Assembly: GCA_964565435.1 (NCBI GenBank)
Contig: CAZMEY010000024.1
Coordinates: forward strand, 1-11,252
Reading direction: 5' to 3'
DNA length: 11,252 nt
Origin: JAQTTT01 sp964565435
GTDB lineage: Archaea > Nanobdellota > Nanobdellia > Tiddalikarchaeales > Tiddalikarchaeaceae
Shown: positions 1-6,555 of the stretch, in pieces
Position numbering within the stretch: position 1 is the stretch's first letter
Layout of the letters: each line of letters starts with the position of its first letter
Made by a program: the position numbers and the translations under genes
The notes under the pieces: model-generated
Databases searched by the model: none
Seen by the model: only the letters and a program-made list of their open reading frames with translations
Told to the model about the DNA's origin: nothing

Positions 1-42
1 GTTGTGATTTGTCTGCGGGACTCCCGGCTGGGACACTTTTTT
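1..42 (+). ncRNA. GC-rich structured segment, likely 3' end of an RNA gene (identity unknown)
   Basis: The first ~36 bases are about 60% G+C, far above the rest of the window, and contain a CGGG-ACT-CCCG hairpin. An outer GTCT/GGAC pairing is possible, and a run of six T follows at 37-42. In AT-rich archaeal genomes such GC islands usually mark structural RNAs. The segment lacks a T-loop (TTCRA) and a CCA-type acceptor, so it is not a normal tRNA 3' end. It did not match the 3' ends of 16S, 5S or RNase P RNA as far as I can recall them. SRP (7S) RNA is possible but unproven. It could also be only a terminator hairpin of a gene left of the window. Strand is inferred from the T-run. Confidence 0.35.
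37..42 (+). terminator. T-run terminator after the GC-rich hairpin
   Basis: Six consecutive T follow the GC-rich hairpin directly. Archaeal RNA polymerase terminates at T-rich stretches, so this would end a plus-strand transcript entering from the left edge. It lies just before the TATA-like box of the next gene, which suits a boundary between transcription units. Confidence 0.45.
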
Positions 43-55
43 ATTTAAAAAAAGG

Positions 56-68
56 TTTAATATTTAAA
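56..68 (+). promoter_or_regulatory. TATA-like box for the 7TM sensor gene
   Basis: An uninterrupted A/T stretch (GTTTAATATTTAAAT, centre about 62) lies about 29 bases before the ATG at 91. With the usual archaeal TATA-to-start distance of about 25-27 bases, transcription would begin at or just before the start codon, giving a leaderless or nearly leaderless mRNA. No Shine-Dalgarno sequence precedes the ATG, which agrees. In an AT-rich background such boxes occur by chance, so this is tentative. Confidence 0.4.
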
Positions 69-90
69 TCATAAAAATGTAGATGAATTA

Positions 91-813
91 ATGGAATTGT
101 CAACGATTATTTACATTTTTCCGCACATATTCAGCATACTTGTTTTTTTATTGATAATAGCAAAATTATCTTCTAAGCCGAAAAATAAGCTAATAAGTGA
201 TTATATTATGATAATGATAGCAATGCTTGCAGTCTCTATATTCAAGCTCATTGAATTGCTTGTTCCCACTGATTCATTAACAATTATTTTTGGAAAAATA
301 TTCACATGCGCACTGATATTAATCCCTTCAATGACATTTATTTTTATATTAAGATATATTGAAAAAGATTATTTTTTAAATAAAAAAATAATATTTTTAA
401 TATATTTGATTCCTTTAATAGGTTTTGTGTCAATTTTGACAAATGATTATCATAATATGTATTTTTCATCACTTTCAATAAGTTATGTCAATTCAAACAT
501 TTCAACAATGATAAAAGATTTTGCGCAAATTGGGTTTGTGATAATATTTTATAATTATTTTATGGCAGCAATATCCTGCATTATTTTGGCAGCACTGTTT
601 TTAAATAAGGATTATCCGTATAAGAAACAAATCATTGTGCTTTTTTTAGGTATAATCATGCCAATATTATCAAATGCAATATTCATATTTTTCCCATTTT
701 TGGTCAATCAATTCGGCTCAGATATAACAGTAATATCTTTTTGCGCAACAAGCATATTATTTTTGTGGAGCATATCAAATTATAAGCTTCAAAATGTCTT
801 TTCATTTTTCTAA
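91..813 (+). CDS. Stand-alone 7TM sensor-like membrane protein (histidine-kinase N-terminal 7TM type)
   Basis: The 240-residue protein is almost entirely membrane-embedded, with seven hydrophobic segments near residues 4-25, 37-57, 66-88, 98-116, 146-170, 179-202 and 212-228. The spacing, the TNDYHNMYF stretch (118-126) after helix 4, and the ending (YKLQNVF, just after helix 7) resemble the 7TM sensor region found at the N-terminus of many histidine kinases and GGDEF proteins. In those proteins PAS and kinase domains follow helix 7. Here a stop follows within ten residues and no kinase is encoded downstream, so this is either a sensor-only protein or a truncated kinase. The two ATGs just upstream (77, 83) run into stops at once, which fixes the start at 91. 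The gene is convergent with the protease gene, 22 bases apart. A role in sensing a membrane or extracellular cue is inferred. Confidence 0.65.
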   Translation: MELSTIIYIFPHIFSILVFLLIIAKLSSKPKNKLISDYIMIMIAMLAVSIFKLIELLVPTDSLTIIFGKIFTCALILIPSMTFIFILRYIEKDYFLNKKIIFLIYLIPLIGFVSILTNDYHNMYFSSLSISYVNSNISTMIKDFAQIGFVIIFYNYFMAAISCIILAALFLNKDYPYKKQIIVLFLGIIMPILSNAIFIFFPFLVNQFGSDITVISFCATSILFLWSISNYKLQNVFSFF

Positions 814-819
814 AAAAAA
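812..819 (-). terminator. T8 terminator of the subtilase gene
   Basis: Read on the minus strand this is a run of eight T, starting 16 bases after the TGA of the protease gene (836-838). That is typical of archaeal T-run termination. It sits in the 22-base space between the two convergent genes. A T5 run on the plus strand (805-809) within the last codons of the 7TM gene may serve the opposite transcript. Confidence 0.5.
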
Positions 820-835
820 TATTGCAATGAATGAA

Positions 836-1627
836 TCAGAAAAGCTTAACTGCTTTGAGGATTAAGAGTATCACTCCTGCAGACATAGACAAAATCAGGA
901 TGAACCAGCCAGTAGGGGATAAGAGTTCTCCTGATTCCTGCAAAACAATTTCTGCAGTAATATTTGAAGAATTTGAATCTTGCTCAACCTCTTCATTATC
1001 TGATAAAGTAATAAGCTTAAAAGACATGGTAATGCTGCCATTGCTTATTGATTCCAATGTTGCATTAAAAAGCACATTTTCCAGATTAAATGTCTTGGCT
1101 TGCCCAATATTAAATCTTATTATTCCATAATTTGAGACATTTATCCTTGCAAAGGATTCATTGATACTGAATAATTCAAATGAATGATTTGTGCCATAAA
1201 TCATGATTGAATTGCTTTTATTTAGCACAAATTCTTGCTCTGATGAATTGAAAACCTCAAAGGTTTTATCTATCTTTGGCGCTGGAGCTGAATAAACCCC
1301 TCCTCCTGATGGTCTTGATGAAGGTGATTGAATAGGGTCTGGAACAGGGCATGCGCCGCAATCAGCCTCGCAATTAGAGCATGTCTCCCCAGGACCCACT
1401 ATCCCATCACCGCAAATAGCACCTTCTCCATAATAAAATACTGAATAATGAGTTGTTGTGAAGTTGAATCTTTCAAAAATAATATCTCCAATAGTTGTAT
1501 TTCCCTTATAATAAGCCTTTATTTTTTCTGATATCCCATTGCTGTGGACTGCGTAAACTATTATGTTATTGTAATTTATTCCATTAAGCAATAATTGGGG
1601 TATCATGAAATTTATCGTTGAATTTGA
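836..1627 (-). CDS. C-terminal part of the surface subtilase (5' end lost in assembly gap)
   Basis: The open frame runs out of the N gap and encodes 263 visible residues. The ATG at 1606 is very unlikely to be a true start, because seven in-frame codons before it are open and read like the end of an Ig-like strand. Counting from that internal Met, residues 1-60 finish a beta-sandwich module. Residues 65-86 form a CGDG-type cysteine-rich motif (C65, C76, C79, C83, C86), followed by a Pro/Ser/Gly linker (~88-112). A sequon-rich beta domain follows (~113-225), then a hydrophobic C-terminal helix (~232-252) ending in a lysine-containing tail (KAVKLF). This fits a membrane anchor holding the extracellular protease at the cell surface. 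That it belongs with the open frame across the gap is inferred from strand, sequence style and the lack of another start. Confidence 0.75.
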   Translation of the reverse strand, partial: SNSTINFMIPQLLLNGINYNNIIVYAVHSNGISEKIKAYYKGNTTIGDIIFERFNFTTTHYSVFYYGEGAICGDGIVGPGETCSNCEADCGACPVPDPIQSPSSRPSGGGVYSAPAPKIDKTFEVFNSSEQEFVLNKSNSIMIYGTNHSFELFSINESFARINVSNYGIIRFNIGQAKTFNLENVLFNATLESISNGSITMSFKLITLSDNEEVEQDSNSSNITAEIVLQESGELLSPTGWFILILSMSAGVILLILKAVKLF

Positions 1628-1727
1628 NNNNNNNNNNNNNNNNNNNNNNNNNNNNNNNNNNNNNNNNNNNNNNNNNNNNNNNNNNNNNNNNNNNNNNNNN
1701 NNNNNNNNNNNNNNNNNNNNNNNNNNN
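1628..1727. other. Assembly gap (100 N) inside the subtilase gene
   Basis: Exactly 100 N, the conventional placeholder for a scaffold join of unknown size. The frames on the two sides differ. They would join if the real gap length leaves remainder 2 when divided by 3 (for example 98 or 101). The four residues encoded past the gap in the upstream frame are an artefact of the placeholder length. Confidence 0.95.
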
Positions 1728-4470
1728 TATTTGAAGATGCTGTCTTTGAAAGATTTCCATCAACAAATAATGAAGCATGATTTAGGTTTTCATCGGACGC
1801 ATTAAACCTTAAAGCAATTGTTGAATTTACTATTGAGCCATTCATTGGAGACAATATTTCAATGCTTGGAGCTTTTGTGTCAATTATGAATTCTCCCGTA
1901 ATGGACTGTATATTCAAATCAAAATCAACGCATGAGATATTAACATCATAATCCCCATCAGCTGCTTCAATTGTAAAATAATTGAGCAAATTATTAGGAT
2001 AAACATTCATTGATTGATTATATTCATCATTTAAGTAAAGCGAGCAATTGACTTGCTTATAATCAACATTATCTGACACTTGAAATTCAATAGTATACTC
2101 TGACTCATTTGAATACCAAGCCATACCCAAACCTATAGATGGAGGAGTTATGTCTTTTATATAGGTTGTAAGATTATTTTGCGGCAAAAAAGTATAATAT
2201 GTAAAATTTTCATCAATAGGGTAAAACTCTTCAGATGATGCAATATTGCCAAAAGAATCATTAACCTGGAGGACAAATGTAATATTTTTTCCTGTCATGT
2301 TTTCAAACGGCTCAAAATAAAAATAAGTCTCATTTTTGAACTCATTGAAATCATATCCTTCCTCAAAAAAATATCCAAGTATTTCATTAATATTTGCTCC
2401 GCTTGAAAAATTTTCAAGAGCAACTATAATAATAGTGTTTAATTCTCCATAAGTACCTGTATTCCATGATGTATTTACCCATATTCCTTCCCCTTCATTA
2501 GTGATTGAATCCAGGTCATTTGCTTCAATAAACTGGGGGGCTGCATTATAGATTAGTTCTTTGCTGTCATTTGCTTCATTCCCATATGCGTCGCTACAAT
2601 TTATTGAAAATTTATAATAGCCTTCAGAATAACCTTCAAAAGGATAAAAAATTTCTTCTCCATAGATATAAGTTTGGTTTATAAAGGAATCATTTAGGTA
2701 TAAATCGCATGAAACACTTGAAAGAAAAAAATTGTCAATCTCTGCTTCTATATAGTCTCCTTCATTTATGACTAATTCATTTATTATATTCACTGAAGGT
2801 TCAGTGGATAATCCGAATATTTTTTTCAAGTTTATCCTAAAATAATCAATTCCGTCTTGCGAGATTATTGTTGCATTGCTTTTAATTAAATTATTCAATT
2901 CGGCAGGAGTTTTTTGCTTCCCTAATTCAGAGTAATACTGATTCAAAATAGCTATTGCTCCTGCAACATGGGGAGCTGCCATTGAAGTACCACTCATAAA
3001 AGTATAAGATGAATAAAAATATGTTGAAAATATATCTGATCCTGGCGCTATAAGCATATCAAGAGCCCACCTGTTAGAAAATGAAGATAACACAGAATCA
3101 TCTTTCAAACTGCTTCCAACCCTTGTAGCATTTTGTATGCATGCAGGAGATGAAATAGATGAAAAACTGCCATTATTACCTGTTGCAACAACAACACTGA
3201 TATTTTTAGCAACTGCATTATTTATTGCATTTGCCATTAATGAATCAGCATTATCACAATAATCATTATAACGCTCTTCTCCTCCTAAACTCATGCTTAT
3301 TGTGGTAATATTATATTCTTCTGCATGGTTAGTGCAATATTCTATTCCTGCAATTATGTCAGAATTCCAGCCCCCATTATATCCCAATGCTTTAACTGCA
3401 ACTATTTTAGCATCAGGAGCAACTCCTTTAAGCATTCCATTAGCTGCAATTATTCCGGCAACATGCGTGCCATGCCCAACATCATCCATTGGATCAGGAC
3501 CATTATTATAAAAATCATAACCTCCAATTATTTTGTCACATACAGAAGAATCTGTATTATTATAACCTCTAACTTTTGTTATGTTAAAACCTGTATAATT
3601 TATATCTTCATCAGATACAAATTTAACAAGGATAGTATCATAAGGCAATTCAGTGCTCCAAAATTCAAGGCTTTCTCCTCCTCCGGAATATCCTCCAATT
3701 AAATCATCTGTTGAATTATAAAAAAACACCCAATCATAATCTAGTTCAGTATATAATTTATCAAAATAAATTTGAATAAAATTATATCCGGGCATAGATA
3801 TTGTTCCAACAAATTCATCAAAATTATTAGAATAATTACTGGGGTAATTTGGCGAAGTTATTGGAGTTTCAAGGACTATTTCATCTGTTTCATAGATTGT
3901 TTCACATCCTCCAAAATCTGGATGAGTATAATCAATTCCTGTATCTATTACACAAACAGTTTGACCCAATCCAGTCAAATTTTGATTGTTTATTTGAATA
4001 TCCCATGTGTCTGCAGCTCCAACTATTTGAGTGCTTTCAAATAATGAAGCATAAACTTTTTTATCTTCAGTGATACTTTCAACCAAAGGATTATTCAATA
4101 AGGATTGGTATTCTTCATAATTTACTGTTGCTGAAAAGCCATTAAAGGAAGAGTAATAATTGGAAATTTGGTTTAATCCTAAATTATTAGCAACATAGTC
4201 CCTCATGACAACTTTGAGATTGTTTATATCCTTGCCAGACATTGCTGATATTTCACTTTTCCAAATATTGCTCGGGTTTTTAATGGAGATAATCACATTT
4301 ATTTCATCAAAGTGCTCCTGTTCCGGCATTATTGACATTGAATTTACTCTTGATTCTTGGGGTATTTCCAGCCCGAATAATGGAAGAATGCTTGATGATT
4401 TTTCTTGGCAGAACGAGACAGATAGGGATGAAAGGATTATTAAAAATATTGCGAGTTGTTTGCAATTCAT
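1728..4470 (-). CDS. Secreted subtilisin-like (S8) serine protease with inserted CUB domain and Ig-like repeats (3' end in gap)
   Basis: The first 914 residues are visible. A hydrophobic signal peptide (1-21) is followed by an I9-like prodomain (~55-143). The S8 catalytic domain spans ~150-553, with catalytic Asp176 (VIDTGID), His333 (GHGTH), oxyanion Asn432 (ATGNN) and Ser496 (GTSMAAPH), so it should be active. Between Asp176 and His333 lies a CUB domain (~204-298) with SPNYPSNY at its start, LDYDW in the middle and KFVSDED near its end. Cys189 and Cys311 flank it and may form a disulfide at its base. Downstream come beta-sandwich modules. Two share a CxLYLND strand and a paired Cys (588/625 and 809/847), with another module between them and a further one entering the gap. 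Asn-X-Ser/Thr sequons are very frequent, fitting archaeal N-glycosylation. Likely role: processing or scavenging of extracellular protein. The ATG at 4470 begins a clean signal peptide. Confidence 0.9.
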
Positions 4471-4481
4471 TTTATCTCTTG

Positions 4482-4512
4482 TATTAATAATCTATAAGGA
4501 TATGTTTAAAAA
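4482..4512 (-). promoter_or_regulatory. Candidate promoter region of the subtilase gene
   Basis: Two TATA-like stretches lie upstream of the ATG at 4470 on the minus strand: TTTTTAAACATA (4501-4512, about 37 bases away) and CTTATAGAT (4491-4499, about 25 bases away). The nearer would give a leaderless transcript, the farther a leader of about 10 bases. No Shine-Dalgarno sequence is evident, so I cannot choose between them. The 100-base spacer also holds the divergent promoter of the gene at 4571. Confidence 0.3.
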
Positions 4513-4540
4513 CTTTTCTTTAAACTTATTATCAAAAGAG

Positions 4541-4549
4541 TTAAAAATA
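4541..4549 (+). promoter_or_regulatory. TATA-like box for the gene at 4571
   Basis: The stretch TTAAAAATA is centred about 26 bases before the ATG at 4571, which puts the expected transcription start on the start codon (leaderless). There is no Shine-Dalgarno sequence upstream. The placement matches the other presumed leaderless genes in the window. Confidence 0.4.
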
Positions 4550-4570
4550 AGATAAATTATTATCAAAATC

Positions 4571-5116
4571 ATGCTTATTGAATATATTGGCAAACTTGTT
4601 AATTCAGAGGTTTACATTTCTGAGAAGTATTATTCAATGAATGACTCTTCTCTTTGCGCTGTGATTATGAGCTCTTTCTCTCCGAAGTGCCATTTGAATG
4701 ATTTAAAAGAGATGCGGGCTTATTTTTCTTACAGGCTGAAGAGATTAAATTATCCCTCAATTGATTACTCGCCTTTGAATTGCTTGCTTGACCCCGCAGT
4801 TTCATTAAGGCATGACAAGCATGGGGCAGTATTATTGAGCATTGTTGGAGAGTATTTGCATAAGTTCAAGCCAGAGGCTGATTTTCATAAAGAATGCTCT
4901 TTGAATAAAGTTTTGGAAGAGCTTGATTCATCAATGGCTAAAAATAATGTCATTCTTAAAGAAAATTGCCTGAATGCAATATATTACATTGTCAATGAGG
5001 ATAATTTTTCAACTTTGGCGGATTTTGCTATGGAAAAAGATTTTGGCAAAAACAAGAAATTGTTTGCCAGCATTTATGGCTGGGTGGCGTTTAATACTAA
5101 AAGAAATGTTTATTAA
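4571..5116 (+). CDS. Hypothetical soluble protein, 181 aa
   Basis: I do not recognise this protein. It has no signal peptide or membrane segment and appears globular and mostly helical, with a mixed-charge N-terminal third. Five cysteines are scattered (29, 40, 71, 109, 133) without a CxxC pair, so a zinc finger is not suggested. A region rich in Asp/His/Lys (residues 74-84, including RHDKH) could be functional, but I cannot tie it to a family. It begins at an ATG with a TATA-like box at leaderless distance. It is followed 23 bases later by a lipoprotein gene on the same strand, so the two are probably co-transcribed. The long open frame and a plausible promoter support a real gene, but its function is unknown. 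Confidence 0.6.
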   Translation: MLIEYIGKLVNSEVYISEKYYSMNDSSLCAVIMSSFSPKCHLNDLKEMRAYFSYRLKRLNYPSIDYSPLNCLLDPAVSLRHDKHGAVLLSIVGEYLHKFKPEADFHKECSLNKVLEELDSSMAKNNVILKENCLNAIYYIVNEDNFSTLADFAMEKDFGKNKKLFASIYGWVAFNTKRNVY

Positions 5117-5125
5117 ATGAAGAAT

Positions 5126-5129
5126 GGAG
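5126..5129 (+). promoter_or_regulatory. Shine-Dalgarno GGAG before the lipoprotein gene
   Basis: A GGAG sits about 10 bases before the ATG at 5140, in the short spacer after the stop of the upstream gene. The ATG at 5132 in between runs into a stop after three codons. A ribosome-binding site on the second gene and none on the first fits a leaderless first gene and internal re-initiation on a shared mRNA. Confidence 0.45.
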
Positions 5130-5139
5130 TTATGTTATT

Positions 5140-5988
5140 ATGAAAAAGGGCATTTTAATATTATCTTTGATAGTATTATTTTCGGGATGCACTTCTGAGA
5201 TTAATGAAACAAATAATGATTATATTTATTCAAGCATTCCTGAAAGCATAGGAGAAGTTTTTATAATGAATAATCCTTCTGAAGAATCTTATTCTTTGGC
5301 TTTTTCATTATTGGATATTAATGGAAGCAATGTTGATTATTTTGGAAATGTTTCAGTGGTTGTTTATAAAACAAGTGATTTTGAGGATAGGTATGATTTT
5401 ACTGTTGAATTTTCAAAAGATGATTTTAGTGAAATAGGATTTGAAGAAAGTTATAAATACATGGCTATGATAAATCTCAAAGATTACTTGGAATATGATG
5501 ATAATACTAATTATATAACAAATATTAGCATGGATATAAATGGCAAAATATTATGCAAAGGGGATAGTGTTTTTGAGACTTATTACTCTGAAGGGGATGC
5601 TGAAACAACTTTTTTAGACAATTCAATTTTTTTGAACGAGGGTTTTTATTTGAATGGCTTGAGCATTATTATCAAAAGGTATGGATTGTATGATATATAT
5701 GGCGAAGATGTTTTAAGAATTGATGCTGAGATAAGGAATCCTAACCCCTTTGTTATCAAATTTTATGATTATGAATCAGTGCTAATAAAAGACGGCTTGC
5801 AATATGAAAGGTATTTATTTGACCAGGAAACTTTGAATATGCTTTACAAAAACAGCACAAAAGAAGTGTCTTATTATTTCAGGATGAATGACAACATTAA
5901 TGGCAATGTGACTGTTATTTTTGGCAGGTCATATGATTCTGATTACAGGGAATATTACCATGAGCATAAAATGGAATTAAATATTTAA
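5140..5988 (+). CDS. Secreted lipoprotein, 282 aa, Ig-like beta domains, function unknown
   Basis: The N-terminus is a clear lipoprotein signal: MKK, a hydrophobic core (ILILSLIVLF) and the lipobox FSGC with the lipidated Cys at 17, followed by a polar, Asn-rich linker. The mature part alternates short hydrophobic and polar stretches like a beta-sandwich. The C-terminal ~115 residues contain an IEVRNPNP-like strand (here AEIRNPNPF, ~196-204) and a V-S-Y-Y-F strand. These resemble the DUF4352/late-embryogenesis type of extracellular Ig-like fold, but I cannot assign a family firmly. It is probably anchored to the outer face of the cytoplasmic membrane. It follows the 181-residue protein in a likely operon, and its 3' end overlaps the convergent gene by 12 bases. 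Confidence 0.75.
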   Translation: MKKGILILSLIVLFSGCTSEINETNNDYIYSSIPESIGEVFIMNNPSEESYSLAFSLLDINGSNVDYFGNVSVVVYKTSDFEDRYDFTVEFSKDDFSEIGFEESYKYMAMINLKDYLEYDDNTNYITNISMDINGKILCKGDSVFETYYSEGDAETTFLDNSIFLNEGFYLNGLSIIIKRYGLYDIYGEDVLRIDAEIRNPNPFVIKFYDYESVLIKDGLQYERYLFDQETLNMLYKNSTKEVSYYFRMNDNINGNVTVIFGRSYDSDYREYYHEHKMELNI

Positions 5989-6498
5989 TGCTTGGTTAAG
6001 CCCAGTTTTTATTTTTTCAACTATTGGCTTTGCCTCTTTGTCAATGAAGGGCTTGAAAGGCTTTGTAAGAGGTGCATTATATGCATAATCTATTACTTTT
6101 GCTGTTCTTTTAACACCCATTATAAAATAATCAGGCTCAATAGTGCATTCTTTATAGTTTTGGAGCAGCTTATCGGATAATTCTTTTGCTATTGGAATGC
6201 TTAATTCGCCGCCGCCAAAGATTGTTTCGCTTATTCCCAAATCTTTTTTTATCTCTTTAAAGAAGCTGGATAATAGTTTTTTGTTTACTGTGCAGTTTAA
6301 TGCATATATCTTCGCTGAACCCCCAATTGATGATTTGGCTGTTTTATATAGATAGAGTATATTGTCTAATACTAATTGGACTCCTTTCAGGTAAGAATAT
6401 GCTGATTCATTTGCATTAATAGCTCTTTCTATGCAGGAATAATTGCTTATTTCTATAAGCAATGATTCAATATTGCCGCTTTTGAAATTTGTTTTCAT
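5977..6498 (-). CDS. Hypothetical protein, 173 aa
   Basis: I do not recognise this protein. It has no signal peptide or membrane helix and reads as a soluble alpha/beta protein. There are helical N-terminal 55 residues, a strand-like segment (KIYALNCTV, ~63-71), a glycine-rich turn (FGGGE, ~94-98) and a lysine-rich C-terminal third with a PFKPF repeat (~146-150). Only three cysteines are present (22, 69, ~118), so no metal site is suggested. No Shine-Dalgarno sequence precedes the ATG. The gene lies in the same direction as the nuclease gene upstream on the minus strand, separated by 57 bases, and it overlaps the convergent lipoprotein gene by 12 bases at the 3' ends. It is supported mainly by an undisturbed frame and normal composition. 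Confidence 0.55.
   Translation of the reverse strand: MKTNFKSGNIESLLIEISNYSCIERAINANESAYSYLKGVQLVLDNILYLYKTAKSSIGGSAKIYALNCTVNKKLLSSFFKEIKKDLGISETIFGGGELSIPIAKELSDKLLQNYKECTIEPDYFIMGVKRTAKVIDYAYNAPLTKPFKPFIDKEAKPIVEKIKTGLNQALNI
6006..6017 (+). terminator. Two T-runs ending the lipoprotein transcript
   Basis: A T5 run (6006-6010) and a T6 run (6012-6017), separated by one A, start 18 bases after the lipoprotein stop codon. This is a plausible archaeal T-rich terminator. It lies inside the C-terminal coding region of the opposing gene, where it reads as lysine codons on the other strand, so it could equally be ordinary coding sequence. Confidence 0.35.
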
Positions 6499-6555
6499 TT
6501 TAATAATGAAAAATTTTTGAGGTAATAAGCCTTGTTCGTGGATTAACGATTTTTT

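Noticed and set aside
1..36. tRNA or 5S rRNA 3' end
   Set aside because: There is no TTCRA T-loop, no acceptor pairing pattern, and no 5S terminal helix after the GGGA segment. Only the generic statement of an RNA-like GC island is supported.
831..1130. Plus-strand 99-codon frame in the antisense of the protease C-terminus
   Set aside because: It overlaps the transmembrane and beta-domain coding sequence of the protease and has no promoter or recognisable product.
1584..1805. Short frames that run through the N stretch on both strands
   Set aside because: They exist only because N codons are read as open. The flanking residues are out-of-frame protease sequence.
6499..6555. Box C/D small RNA in the spacer between the nuclease gene and the 173-residue gene
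   Set aside because: A weak C-box-like AATGAA is present but there is no CTGA D box on either strand. An AAAAATTTTT palindrome here is expected in AT-rich DNA.
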